The notes under the pieces were generated by a model, which had not been told where the DNA came from, did no database searches, and saw nothing but the letters and a program-made list of their open reading frames with translations. The position numbers and the translations under genes were made by a program. 64,000 nucleotides of DNA from Ignavibacteriales bacterium (GTDB lineage Bacteria > Bacteroidota > Ignavibacteria > Ignavibacteriales > Ignavibacteriaceae): positions 1 through 64,000 of the forward strand of contig JAGUYG010000040.1 in the NCBI GenBank assembly GCA_020061465.1, written 5' to 3'. This document shows, piece after piece, positions 1-10,790 of this stretch (the stretch's first letter is position 1; each line of letters begins with the position of its first letter).

Positions 1-94
1 ATCCTTTGGATAAGAGAAGGGTTGGGATGAGTTCCATTGTAGTGTAAAAACAGTGTAATATTTTAATTATTCACAATAAATTTTTCCAAAGGAT
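1..94. repeat. Dispersed hairpin-type repeat, truncated by the window edge
   Basis: Positions 12-33 are identical (22 of 22 bases) to the complement of 63406-63427 at the other end of the window, so this is a copy of a dispersed repeat. The same stretch is bracketed by a 10-bp inverted repeat, ATCCTTTGGA at 1-10 and TCCAAAGGAT at 85-94. No open reading frame is evident. The element may start before the window. The function is unknown; a mobile palindromic element or MITE remnant is the likely explanation. Confidence 0.6.
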
Positions 95-259
95 CGTTCC
101 GACTTTAACAAAATTAATTTGGACAGTAATGCTATCAATAAAAATTATTTTGTGTTTATCACAACTTGAGTTATCAACTTCATCCTGATAAAATAGATTT
201 TTTTTATTTGTTCAGGTAAAGTCATTTACATAAGATGAAAGGGAAACTATAATAAATAA

Positions 260-1948
260 TCAAAAATCCCGCTTTATGCTCAGCCTCATCATCAAAATAG
301 ATAAAAAGAAAATCGGTAAATTAATTATTATTAATACGTATGTTGTCTTCTTCAAATTTTTTATTGCGGCATCTAAGACAGAAGGACGTGCATTTAAAAA
401 TTCAAAAATTGGGTAGTAAAGAAGCGCTATTAAAAATATGAAGTAGATAATCACCAATAGGAAAGTAATTGAGGCACCCTGCGAGGATGCTAATCTAATC
501 GGATTTTTTTCCTGGTAATTAACAAATGCCGAACCCATGCCAAGATTTAGAACAGCTACAGTCAAAGTTATTAAACCGGTATTTACTGCCGAAACCGCTA
601 ACAATTCTTTTGAAAAGCTAATGTGTGAAAAAAAGTTAACCGCCTGCCCTAAAATTAGTATAACAGCAAACCATATTAAGAATCTGACCCGGATTATCTT
701 TTGTGGATTTACCGGAGAATTAAGAATTTTTCCGAATGCTTGCCCTTCCAAACTTAATAATGGAAAGATAAACCTTAACGATAAAGCCGCAACGAGAAAA
801 ACATTAAATAGATACACCATCAGGTAAATTATCGTTCTTAACTCCGGGTTATATGCATTTAGCAATTTAGCATCGAGTCTTGAAATGCTTACGGCGAAGA
901 CGATAATTAATGAAATCATAACTATGAAATGAATCCACTGCCCGGGTTCACGCACAAAAAGCCAAAACTCACGTTTTAAAATTGCATTTGATGCCGGTGA
1001 AAAAATCGAATTATTTTCGAATGAAAGGAATTTAGTAATCGCTTTTCTACTTTTTCTGTTTCCATGCAGATTTAACGAAATATTCCATGTGCTGTAGTAA
1101 ATCTTCTTGCCTAAAAGAATCGCAGCAGTAAAAAGAAGCAAAGCGGTTGCTGACTGGAAAATAATGAAACGGATTGCAGTTTCTGATTTCGATGCCGATA
1201 TCCAATACAGAGCTTCCGAAGCCCAATAATTCGGCAGTAGTTTTATTAGCGGGTTATCCATAAAACCAAAGTAAGCATCGATGTTTGGGTAATGAATTAC
1301 TACCTGTGTTACAAGCTGAACCGGATCACTTATTTTGAAAAAAATAATTAGCAGTGAAATATAACAGATAGCTAATATTGTGACGAGAGTTCTAAAACCG
1401 ATTTTCTCCGTCAGCTTAAGTAAGATGAGTAATATTATCACAGCGGCAGATGCAGCGGAAATCATGAACGGTATAATCATAAAGAAAAAAGTAACGGCAT
1501 AAAAAGTCCAGCCCATTTGAAAATATGAGCCGTAGCCGGCTAATGCAGAGACGATTATCAGCAGCAGAGTAGTGGAGCTGTAAAAAAAGTTATCTAAGAA
1601 TTTTATCGTGAAAAGATTTGAGAACGGTATCGGTTTGGAAATTAAAAAAAGTATTTCATTAGACCGATAAAGAGTTGAATATGAGACTACAATATTTCCG
1701 ATGTTAACAGCTACAAAAAAAATAAACAGCGCAATGGAGATAAATCTGTGCAGCAGAAAAGAACCTATTCGTATATCCTCTAAGAGGTAAAAAATAATTG
1801 AACGTGTAAAGAAAAATATTCCAACAGCGAAACCTGCATAAACCATAAAAACTGCAAAGTTTCGGAAAAGCAAACCCGGGCTTAGGTTAATATTGAGCTT
1901 AATAAATCTTATCAGCTTATATGTCAAAATATGTAGGATAATTTTCAT
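260..1948 (-). CDS. ABC exporter permease (multi-spanning membrane protein)
   Basis: The 562-residue protein is built almost wholly of hydrophobic segments (about ten to twelve predicted membrane helices) separated by short basic loops. It has no recognisable enzymatic motif. It lies 77 bp downstream of an ABC ATPase gene on the same strand, so the two probably form one exporter in the cytoplasmic membrane. The size and the paired helix blocks resemble the large permeases of ABC-2-like exporters rather than FtsX-type permeases. The substrate cannot be told from sequence. The start at 1948 is an ATG followed by a basic and then hydrophobic N-terminus. Confidence 0.75.
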   Translation of the reverse strand: MKIILHILTYKLIRFIKLNINLSPGLLFRNFAVFMVYAGFAVGIFFFTRSIIFYLLEDIRIGSFLLHRFISIALFIFFVAVNIGNIVVSYSTLYRSNEILFLISKPIPFSNLFTIKFLDNFFYSSTTLLLIIVSALAGYGSYFQMGWTFYAVTFFFMIIPFMISAASAAVIILLILLKLTEKIGFRTLVTILAICYISLLIIFFKISDPVQLVTQVVIHYPNIDAYFGFMDNPLIKLLPNYWASEALYWISASKSETAIRFIIFQSATALLLFTAAILLGKKIYYSTWNISLNLHGNRKSRKAITKFLSFENNSIFSPASNAILKREFWLFVREPGQWIHFIVMISLIIVFAVSISRLDAKLLNAYNPELRTIIYLMVYLFNVFLVAALSLRFIFPLLSLEGQAFGKILNSPVNPQKIIRVRFLIWFAVILILGQAVNFFSHISFSKELLAVSAVNTGLITLTVAVLNLGMGSAFVNYQEKNPIRLASSQGASITFLLVIIYFIFLIALLYYPIFEFLNARPSVLDAAIKNLKKTTYVLIIINLPIFFLSILMMRLSIKRDF

Positions 1949-2025
1949 GTAAATTGTTCGCCGAGCAAATAGTTAATCGTTTTTTGTTAGTTGTTAGTCG
2001 TTTGTGGTGAACCGAAAATATTTAT

Positions 2026-2745
2026 TCATTTGTTTAATTCAAGAAAAAACGATTCCAAATTTTGTTTTTGACCCATTCTAAATGACTCAATCGATTCTTT
2101 ATTTCCATCAAATATTATTTTTCCTTCTTTGATAATTGCAATTTTTGAACAAACTTCTTCGGCGACATTAAGGCTGTGAGTAGACATGAAAACAGCACAA
2201 CCCTCATCAGCTTTTTGTTTTAATAGAGTCTTTACGTATTGAGCACTTAATGGATCGAGCCCAATCATAGGTTCATCAACCAAAATCAATTTAGGTTCAT
2301 GTAGAAGTGCAGAAGCAATTGAGACACGCTGTTTCATTCCCTGCGAATATTGTTCGGTTCGCTTGTTAATCCAATCGCCGATTTTAAGCTGCTCTACAAG
2401 CCCATCAATTTTCACTTTGAGCAATGCGGGTGAAATGTTGTACAACCCGCCGCAGAAATAGAGAAATTCTTTCCCGGTGAGCTTGTCATATAAAAATGGC
2501 TGGTCGGGAACATAACCAATCATTTTTTTTGCTTCAACAGGGTGCTTGAGAATATCAGTACCGTTGATGCTTATGTTTCCGCCGGTGGGCGAATATAATC
2601 CCGCAAGCATTTTTATAGTTGTGGTTTTCCCGGCACCGTTTAATCCCAAAAAGCCATAAAAATCACCGGCATCTACCTTAAGGCTTACATCATCTACCGC
2701 TTTCAGCGAGTTAAATATTTTTGTTAGATGGATTAGCTCAAGCAT
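2026..2745 (-). CDS. ABC transporter ATP-binding protein
   Basis: This 239-residue ATPase has every ABC landmark in order: Walker A GLNGAGKTTT near residue 35, Q-loop region, signature YSQGMKQRV near residue 135, Walker B LILVDEP and the switch histidine in STHSL. The SQGM form of the signature is typical of ABC-2/CcmA-like exporters. It powers the membrane protein encoded just downstream (260-1948), with which it forms a two-gene operon. The length is normal for the family. The substrate is unknown; drug, polysaccharide or heme export would all fit the subfamily. Confidence 0.9.
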   Translation of the reverse strand: MLELIHLTKIFNSLKAVDDVSLKVDAGDFYGFLGLNGAGKTTTIKMLAGLYSPTGGNISINGTDILKHPVEAKKMIGYVPDQPFLYDKLTGKEFLYFCGGLYNISPALLKVKIDGLVEQLKIGDWINKRTEQYSQGMKQRVSIASALLHEPKLILVDEPMIGLDPLSAQYVKTLLKQKADEGCAVFMSTHSLNVAEEVCSKIAIIKEGKIIFDGNKESIESFRMGQKQNLESFFLELNK

Positions 2746-2885
2746 ATAAATCCTTTAATAGAAATTTAAGATAATTAAACGGTATGCGAAATGGTTTTTT
2801 AACGAAGTGAGTACGAAAAGGAAATATTTTTTTTTGATAAAAATTTATTTTGTAATGAAAAAATCAAGCCGATAAAAAATTTGAA

Positions 2886-5800
2886 TTAAGCTTGTGTCAA
2901 TTCATTGAGATCGATTTTATCAACGTCTTCTATCGTGATGGTGCTTAAGTCTTCGTCATCCAAATCGTACAGAGTAAGAACTCTTTCTTCCTGGTTGCTT
3001 ATCGCTTTGTATAATATGTTTCGAACCATTCTTGCATTACCGAAGCTTTTATCACGACGGTTATAAAGGTCAGTAAAAATTTCTAAAAGAAGCTGCCAGG
3101 CTCCTTCATCAAGTTTATAACCGCTCTTTTCTGTTATAACGAGAGCAATTTCTAGAAGTTGACGTGGTGTATAATCATCATAAGTAAAGTAGTTGGTAAA
3201 ACGCGACTGCAAACCGGGATTTGATTCAACAAAATCTTTCATCTCGCCGGTATAGCCTGCAACAATAACGACAAATTTACCTTGATAATCTTCCATTCTT
3301 TTCAATAAAGTATCAATGGCTTCCTGACCGAAATCTTTATAACCGCGCACCAATGAATAAGCTTCATCTATGAACAGAGTTCCGCCCATAGCCTTTTGAA
3401 TTACCGCATCGGTTTTAGTAGCAGTTTGCCCCTGGTACCCGGCTACAAGGTTTGATCTATCAACTTCAACAAGATGTCCTTTTTCGAGTATTCCCATTTC
3501 CTTATAGATCTTACTCAATAACCGTGCAACGGTAGTTTTACCTGTACCAGGGTTGCCCATGAACACCGAGTGTAAATTCTTTTGCATTACTGTTAAACCG
3601 CGTTGTTCCCTAAGCTTAGCAACCTTTAAGCTGCTTACCAATTTATCAACCGATTTTTTTACCCATTCGAGCCCCGTAAGCTCATTTAGTTCTTTTAAAT
3701 ATTGGTCGAGCAGTTCCGGATCGCCTTCAATTTTAACCTTTTGCCTTTCTTTTTTCCCTGTTATAACGTCTTTAAAATCAATCAAACGAATAAATTTAAT
3801 ATCATCTTCGTTTCTTTCGCCTGAGGAGATGTCTGCAACTCGCAAAAGATGTTTTTTAAGTGTTGCATCGACAAGGTCTCTGGCAATTCTTGCATTGCCA
3901 AAAGACTTGTCGCGCGATCTGAATAAATTGAAATAGTATTTTCGCAGTGCATCGGCAGCATCTTCATGCAGAGTATGTCCCTTCTCTTCAATTAATTTTT
4001 CGGTAATGGAAATCAGTTCGTCGGGAGAATAGTCATCAAAAACAATTTTTTTCGTAAACCTGGATTTCAAACCCGGATTGCTTTCAAGGAAATCATACAT
4101 CTCATCCGTATAACCTGCGGCAATCACGATAAATTTTCCTCGGTCGTCTTCCATTCTTTTCAGCAAAGTATCAATGGCTTCCATGCCGAAGTCTGATCCG
4201 CTGTCACCTTTTTTGATTAGGCTGTAGGCTTCATCGATTAGAAGAGTGCCGCCCATAGCTTTGTCGATAATCTGTTTTGTTTTTTCGGCGGTTTGACCGA
4301 TAAAGCTGCCTACTAATGCTTGTCTATCTACTTCGAGCAGGTGACCTTTAGGCAAAATTCCGAGTGCAGAATATAATTCGCCGAATAAACGGGCAACAGT
4401 TGTTTTGCCGGTTCCGGGGTTGCCTACAAAAACATAATGCGATGAAAATTTATCCTGTAAATTTTCATTCCGCTCATGATAGTACCTTGCAAGTTTTATT
4501 AGCTGGTTCAACTCATCCTTAACGGTACTTAATCCAATTAATGAATCCAACTTTTTCTGAACTCTAACTAACGACTCTTCATTTATCCCGATCGTTACTT
4601 TTTTTTCGCCCGCTCCCTTCAGTGCTTCTTGAATATCATCCTTAGTTATTGTTGTGAGTGCTTCTTTGGTTTTTTCTGCGGCGGGTTTGCGCAGGAAATT
4701 TTTTCCGTGCTGAACTTTCGCATCATTAAAAATATTTCTTACAAGCCTTGCATTTCCGAATGAATGATCCCTTATTCGGTACAAACTTGTAAATTCCTTC
4801 TTTAGAAGAAGAAGTGCTCCGGATTCAATTTGATAATCTTCTTTACCTGCAATGCCTTTAAAAATCTCGGTAAGTTCATCGGGAGAATAATCTTCAAAAT
4901 GAAAGGAGCGAGTGAACCTCGATTTTAATCCCGGGCTGGAATTAATAAACGCCGTCATCTCTTCGGGATAGCCTGCTGCAATCACTACAAATTCCCCTGC
5001 CTTATCGTCCATCCGTTTTAATAATACGTCAATTGCTTCCTGTCCAAAGTCCTGCTGGTTGCCGGCTTTTTTCAAAGTAAAAGCTTCATCAATAAAAAGC
5101 AGCCCGCCGACGGCTTCGTTAATTACCTTATCGGTTTTTTGAGCGGTCTCGCCTATGAATTGCCCGACCAGTCCCGAACGGTCAACCTCAATTACGTGTC
5201 CGTTTTGTAATATCCCCATTGCTTTGAAAATTTTACCTAACAGTCGTGCAATTGTTGTTTTACCTGTGCCGGGCTTTCCGAGAAATACTGAGTTCATTGA
5301 GATAGTTTCTTCAGTCTTTAAGCCCAACTTCTTTCTTTCGTTAATGAATTTTAAGTAATCGACAAAATCTCTCATTGATTGTTTTACGCTATTTAAGCCT
5401 ACATAGGTATCAAGCTCGGCAAGAAGCTTTTCAAGAGATTCAGTTTCATGAGGTTTTAATGAAGTAAGCTGAACTTCATTAGGCTGCAATGTGGCGGGCT
5501 TCTCTGGGTGAACAAAGGCTTCGGTTAAAACTTCAGTTTCCTCAAAGTTAACAATTTCGGAGTGACCGATTAAAAACCACCTGGTGCAGATTTTATTATT
5601 AGCTAAATAAATATCAACTTTCCCTTGCCCGCTGCTCCAGAAACCGGGATTATCGGTTCCCCAGCTTTGAACAAATTCCACAGTCTTCCATTCTTTCTCT
5701 ATCCCAAGCTCAAATTGATGCCTCCCTGCTTCAATGTTATTCAGATACCAGACTGCTAAGCCTTCAATATTAACTATTTTATTTTCGTAAAAGGGATTAT

Positions 5801-6794
5801 CTATAATGATTTCTACACCTATATATCTTATCGTTTCCTCGTTAAATTGAAGCAGATAGGTTCTTTTTTCGGTTCGTAGATTTTCGAGCAGATCGTAAGT
5901 CTTAACACTAAATATATTAAAGAACGAATTTTGATATTTGATTAAGTCGGTTTTCTTTTCGTGAGCGCGATTTATTAATTCAATTTCAGGTTCGAAGAGT
6001 TGAATATCCTTATCAGCTTCAACGGAAGATTGGAATTTTAAAATTTTCTGATAAATGTTTTCAAATCTCGGATTATCCTTGAATCTTTCCTTAAGGCTTT
6101 CGGCTTTTTCGTAAGCCGCAACTGTTTGAAACATTGCAAGCAGTGTGTCTAACTCTAACAGATGTGCCCGGTTGTGTTCTTTTGTAAGTGAAGGAGAATT
6201 TAAAATATCTCTTGCAGCCCAAAGAGAAAACCAAAATTCTTTTTGCTTAAATGCCTCGTCGGCTTCTTCGATGTATGATTTTTTCTTGGTTAAAAGTCCG
6301 CCAAAAAATCCATCTTCGTAGCCCAAAGTAATTTTGAACCAATCGCGTACTTGCTTGAGCTTTTTATTATCCTCTTTGTCCAGTTCAATTGCGCGGTCAA
6401 TTTCTTCAAGTCCTTCAAAATATCTTCCAAGCCCTGCAAGCGCCCTCGCCTTATTCAGATATGCCCAAACTATCAGGTCTGGTTTTTTTGAAATAGCCCA
6501 GTCAAGGTCCGAAATAGCTCCTTCAAAAATGCTCATTCTCATCAAAAGGAATCCGCGGTAAAGGCGTGCGTCAACATTATCGGCGGCTGTTTGAACTGCC
6601 TGATTAGCAAGTTCGAGAGCCTGGTGTGGATTTCCATTCTCAAGGGTTGCCCAGGCAAGGCAGCAGGCAGCCCTAAAGTCGTACGGCTTTTGTTCATAAA
6701 CTTTTTTCGCAGCCGTTAAAGCCATACGATACCTGCCATTCTTCAGATGCTCGTATGCTTCGTCCAATAATTCGTCAAGTTCTTCGGTAGTCAA
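2886..6794 (-). CDS. TPR protein with three CbxX/CfqX-type AAA+ ATPase modules
   Basis: The 1302-residue protein begins with TPR-like helices (about residues 1-150), continues with an uncharacterised middle part that is beta-rich around residues 320-420, and then carries three homologous AAA+ modules. Their Walker A motifs G(K/N)PGTGKTT lie near residues 506, 791 and 1081, each followed by a Walker B (LFIDEA or LLIDEA) and a conserved SRF arginine segment. Each module resembles the single AAA domain of CbxX/CfqX (Rubisco activase-like) and SpoVK or EccA proteins. Triplication in one chain is unusual. It starts with TTG at 6794, after an AAGGGA ribosome site. No partner gene is adjacent. Remodelling of a protein complex is the family-level inference; the client is unknown. 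Confidence 0.9.
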   Translation of the reverse strand: MTTEELDELLDEAYEHLKNGRYRMALTAAKKVYEQKPYDFRAACCLAWATLENGNPHQALELANQAVQTAADNVDARLYRGFLLMRMSIFEGAISDLDWAISKKPDLIVWAYLNKARALAGLGRYFEGLEEIDRAIELDKEDNKKLKQVRDWFKITLGYEDGFFGGLLTKKKSYIEEADEAFKQKEFWFSLWAARDILNSPSLTKEHNRAHLLELDTLLAMFQTVAAYEKAESLKERFKDNPRFENIYQKILKFQSSVEADKDIQLFEPEIELINRAHEKKTDLIKYQNSFFNIFSVKTYDLLENLRTEKRTYLLQFNEETIRYIGVEIIIDNPFYENKIVNIEGLAVWYLNNIEAGRHQFELGIEKEWKTVEFVQSWGTDNPGFWSSGQGKVDIYLANNKICTRWFLIGHSEIVNFEETEVLTEAFVHPEKPATLQPNEVQLTSLKPHETESLEKLLAELDTYVGLNSVKQSMRDFVDYLKFINERKKLGLKTEETISMNSVFLGKPGTGKTTIARLLGKIFKAMGILQNGHVIEVDRSGLVGQFIGETAQKTDKVINEAVGGLLFIDEAFTLKKAGNQQDFGQEAIDVLLKRMDDKAGEFVVIAAGYPEEMTAFINSSPGLKSRFTRSFHFEDYSPDELTEIFKGIAGKEDYQIESGALLLLKKEFTSLYRIRDHSFGNARLVRNIFNDAKVQHGKNFLRKPAAEKTKEALTTITKDDIQEALKGAGEKKVTIGINEESLVRVQKKLDSLIGLSTVKDELNQLIKLARYYHERNENLQDKFSSHYVFVGNPGTGKTTVARLFGELYSALGILPKGHLLEVDRQALVGSFIGQTAEKTKQIIDKAMGGTLLIDEAYSLIKKGDSGSDFGMEAIDTLLKRMEDDRGKFIVIAAGYTDEMYDFLESNPGLKSRFTKKIVFDDYSPDELISITEKLIEEKGHTLHEDAADALRKYYFNLFRSRDKSFGNARIARDLVDATLKKHLLRVADISSGERNEDDIKFIRLIDFKDVITGKKERQKVKIEGDPELLDQYLKELNELTGLEWVKKSVDKLVSSLKVAKLREQRGLTVMQKNLHSVFMGNPGTGKTTVARLLSKIYKEMGILEKGHLVEVDRSNLVAGYQGQTATKTDAVIQKAMGGTLFIDEAYSLVRGYKDFGQEAIDTLLKRMEDYQGKFVVIVAGYTGEMKDFVESNPGLQSRFTNYFTYDDYTPRQLLEIALVITEKSGYKLDEGAWQLLLEIFTDLYNRRDKSFGNARMVRNILYKAISNQEERVLTLYDLDDEDLSTITIEDVDKIDLNELTQA

Positions 6795-7042
6795 ATTTGA
6801 AAATCCCTTAATATTTTGCCCTGATTTAAACTAAACCTTTAATCGACAGGATAAAAGTAGAAAATTACGATTTAAAATTACACTCCCAAGCGTTTATTTA
6901 TCAAATGAAGATTTTTTGTTATCTAATTTACAAAACTCCATAAACATAGGTACATCGATTAATATATTATTTTTAATTTCGAACAAGAGAGTAAAAAGTG
7001 AGTTCCATTAATAAAATTATTTTTAACATAAACGTTTAAAAC

Positions 7043-7072
7043 AAAAAAGGCGGGTAACTTGCCCGCCTTTTT
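7043..7072 (-). terminator. Rho-independent terminator of groESL
   Basis: A GC-rich stem, GGCGGG at 7049-7054 and CCCGCC at 7062-7067, with a short loop is flanked by A and T runs on both sides. It sits 15 bp after the groEL stop codon, so it would terminate the minus-strand groES-groEL transcript. Because of the A run it could work in both directions. Confidence 0.85.
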
Positions 7073-7087
7073 CAGAAATAGTATCTA

Positions 7088-8731
<1,644 letters not shown>

Positions 8732-8746
8732 TTATTTTAAAAATTA

Positions 8747-9043
8747 TTAAGCAACGATTGCAAAAATGTCGCTTTCTCTCATTATCAAATATTCAACACC
8801 GTCTACTGTTACTTCAGTTCCGCTGTATTTACCGTAAAGAACTTTATCCCCTTCTTTCACTTCCATTTTTATGGTTTTGCCGTCTTCCGAAATTTTACCC
8901 GGGCCGATCGCTACAACTATTCCCTCGATAGGTTTTTCTTTAGCGGTATCGGGGAGAATAATACCACCCTTAGTTTTTTCTTGAGCTTCGCTTGGCTTTA
9001 TTATTACTCTATCGGCAAGGGGCTTCAAATTTATTTTTGACAT
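8747..9043 (-). CDS. groES: Co-chaperonin GroES (10 kDa)
   Basis: The 98-residue protein is the lid of the GroEL chamber. Family landmarks are the N-terminal [12 protein letters not shown] strand, the mobile loop with [13 protein letters not shown], and a C-terminal strand ending with IFAIVA. It is the first gene of the groES-groEL operon, preceded by a plain AGGTAA ribosome site and a leader of about 50 bp that begins just after the CIRCE operator. Confidence 0.99.
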   Translation of the reverse strand: MSKINLKPLADRVIIKPSEAQEKTKGGIILPDTAKEKPIEGIVVAIGPGKISEDGKTIKMEVKEGDKVLYGKYSGTEVTVDGVEYLIMRESDIFAIVA

Positions 9044-9094
9044 AATTTTACCTCCATTTAAGTTATTATTTTTTAATTATTTAACTATATGTTA

Positions 9095-9121
9095 TTAGCA
9101 CTCTCAAAAAGCGAGTGCTAA
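9095..9121 (-). promoter_or_regulatory. CIRCE operator (HrcA binding site) of groESL
   Basis: A perfect inverted repeat TTAGCACTC-N9-GAGTGCTAA is present. This is the classical CIRCE element bound by the heat-shock repressor HrcA. It overlaps the -10 box of the groESL promoter by two bases and reaches into the leader, the usual position for repression. The hrcA gene is not in the window. Confidence 0.97.
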
Positions 9122-9148
9122 TATAAGGTTCTTTAGAAAATTTGTCAA
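9120..9148 (-). promoter_or_regulatory. Sigma-70-type promoter of groESL
   Basis: On the minus strand TTGACA (9143-9148) and TATATT (9120-9125) are separated by exactly 17 bp, directly upstream of CIRCE. Both boxes match or nearly match the general bacterial consensus. This suggests that the vegetative sigma factor here reads a canonical -35/-10 promoter. Confidence 0.85.
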
Positions 9149-9277
9149 TATCCCTGTAATGAAACTGAGTATCAAATCACTTAATAAAAGAAATAGCTCA
9201 TCATTTCTGTAAAATGTATATTTTTGTTAAGTCCTTAAAGAATAGTGAACATCAAAAAATCCGAAGGGTAGTCAATT

Positions 9278-10060
9278 TTGAATCTGAAAATAGAGTTAGT
9301 GAATTTGGTGCGGATCATAAAAAACCTGGATCGTAAAGTAGTTATAATTTTTTTGTCCGTTGCCCTGATTCAAACCGTTTCGTGGTACTTTACTTCGAGG
9401 AGATTCTTCAGAATTAATTTATTCGATTATTTTTCTTTAAATCCGGATGTATATTTAATCGAATATCTGTATTGGTTCATAGGAGATTTTTTCAGTTTGT
9501 TTCTAATTCCGATTCTCATAGTAAAATTAATATTTAAAGAAAGTATATCTAATTTTGGCTTACGATTAGGAGATTATAAAGCAGGATTGACTTATACGGT
9601 TATTTTTATAATGGTAATGCTGCCGTTGGTTTGGATAGTTTCAAGCATCCCGTCGTTCGGTTCAACGTATCCTCATCTGCAGTCTGCTCGCGAATCATGG
9701 AAAGTATTTTTTATTTACCAAACCGGTATGTTCATTTACATGTTTTCATGGGAGTTTATTTGGCGGGGGTTTATGCTTTTCGGGCTTGAGCTGAAGTTTG
9801 GCTATTATTCGGTATTAATTCAGATGATTCCGTTTTTAATCTTACATAATGGAAAACCTGTGCTTGAAACATTCGGTGCTATAATTGCAGGAATCGCGCT
9901 CGGTATCTTAGCACTTAGAACCAGATCGGTGTATTATTGCATTATTGCTCATGCGGGAGTTATGTTTAGCATGGATTTTATTTCAACTTTGCGTTTTAAA
10001 GCCGGTGAATTCGGAATCGGATTTAACGCATTTATATCTATCTTAAAATCATTATTCTGA
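9278..10060 (+). CDS. CPBP-family intramembrane protease-like protein
   Basis: The 260-residue protein has about seven hydrophobic helices and the late-region motifs of CPBP (CAAX protease and bacteriocin-processing) proteins: an E-x3-R segment in EFIWRGFM near residue 160, an HNG motif near residue 188, and HAGVMF near residue 226. The usual EE pair is reduced to EF, so catalytic activity is not assured. It starts with TTG at 9278 behind a GAAGGG ribosome site. It is 10 bp upstream of pdxJ and probably co-transcribed with it. The substrate is unknown. Confidence 0.75.
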   Translation: MNLKIELVNLVRIIKNLDRKVVIIFLSVALIQTVSWYFTSRRFFRINLFDYFSLNPDVYLIEYLYWFIGDFFSLFLIPILIVKLIFKESISNFGLRLGDYKAGLTYTVIFIMVMLPLVWIVSSIPSFGSTYPHLQSARESWKVFFIYQTGMFIYMFSWEFIWRGFMLFGLELKFGYYSVLIQMIPFLILHNGKPVLETFGAIIAGIALGILALRTRSVYYCIIAHAGVMFSMDFISTLRFKAGEFGIGFNAFISILKSLF

Positions 10061-10070
10061 GGATTGTAAA

Positions 10071-10781
10071 ATGAGATTCGCATTGAACATCGATCATATA
10101 GCAACTGTTCGCAACGCAAGGGGAGAGTTTCAACCAGATCCTGTTGCGGCTGCATTATTAGCCGAACAAGCCGGCGTTGACGGAATAGTCGTTCATCTTA
10201 GAGAAGATAGAAGGCATATCAACGAAAGAGATGTTCGACTTCTAAGAGAATTAATTACCACAAAGCTTGACCTCGAAATGGCAGCAGTAGAAGAAATTAT
10301 AAGAATAGCTTGTGATGTAGGGCCAGAGTTAGCTACTATCGTTCCCGAAAAAAGGCAGGAGCTAACTACCGAAGGAGGCATTAATGTTATTGATAATATC
10401 GATCAAATTAAATACGCTATTAAAGAGCTTCATTCATCTGAAATTGAAGTTTCATTATTTATCGAACCGGAAATAAATCAGATTGATACTTCCGCTGAGA
10501 TCGATGCAGATTTTATAGAGATTCACACCGGAGTTTTTGCAAATGCTCTTTCGGAAGAAGAGCAATTTGACGAATTGGAAAAGATACGGCTTGCAGCAAA
10601 ACATGCTAAAAAGTTAGGATTGGGTGTTAATGCCGGGCATGGATTGAATTATCAAAACATTAAAGTTTTCAGAGAACTTACGGATATCGATGAAGTTAGC
10701 CTAGGTCATGCAGTTATAGCACGTGCGATTTTTGTAGGTTTAAAAGAAGCAGTTCAAGAGATGATTAGGCTGATTAGATGA
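10071..10781 (+). CDS. pdxJ: Pyridoxine 5'-phosphate synthase PdxJ
   Basis: The 236-residue TIM-barrel enzyme condenses 3-amino-2-oxopropyl phosphate (1-amino-3-phosphohydroxyacetone) with deoxyxylulose 5-phosphate to pyridoxine 5'-phosphate, the last ring-forming step of the DXP-dependent vitamin B6 pathway. Family motifs include the N-terminal LNIDHIATVRNARG, HLREDRRHI near residue 43 and the C-terminal NAGHGLNY and SLGHAVIARA. The length is typical (about 237-245). It sits between a CPBP protein and a propeller lipoprotein with gaps of about 10 bp, so the three genes are probably one operon. Confidence 0.97.
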   Translation: MRFALNIDHIATVRNARGEFQPDPVAAALLAEQAGVDGIVVHLREDRRHINERDVRLLRELITTKLDLEMAAVEEIIRIACDVGPELATIVPEKRQELTTEGGINVIDNIDQIKYAIKELHSSEIEVSLFIEPEINQIDTSAEIDADFIEIHTGVFANALSEEEQFDELEKIRLAAKHAKKLGLGVNAGHGLNYQNIKVFRELTDIDEVSLGHAVIARAIFVGLKEAVQEMIRLIR

Positions 10782-10790
10782 TTTATAAAA

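Noticed and set aside
537-827. 96-codon plus-strand frame inside the ABC permease gene
   Set aside because: Antisense to a membrane protein gene. It is a by-product of the low-complexity coding sequence.
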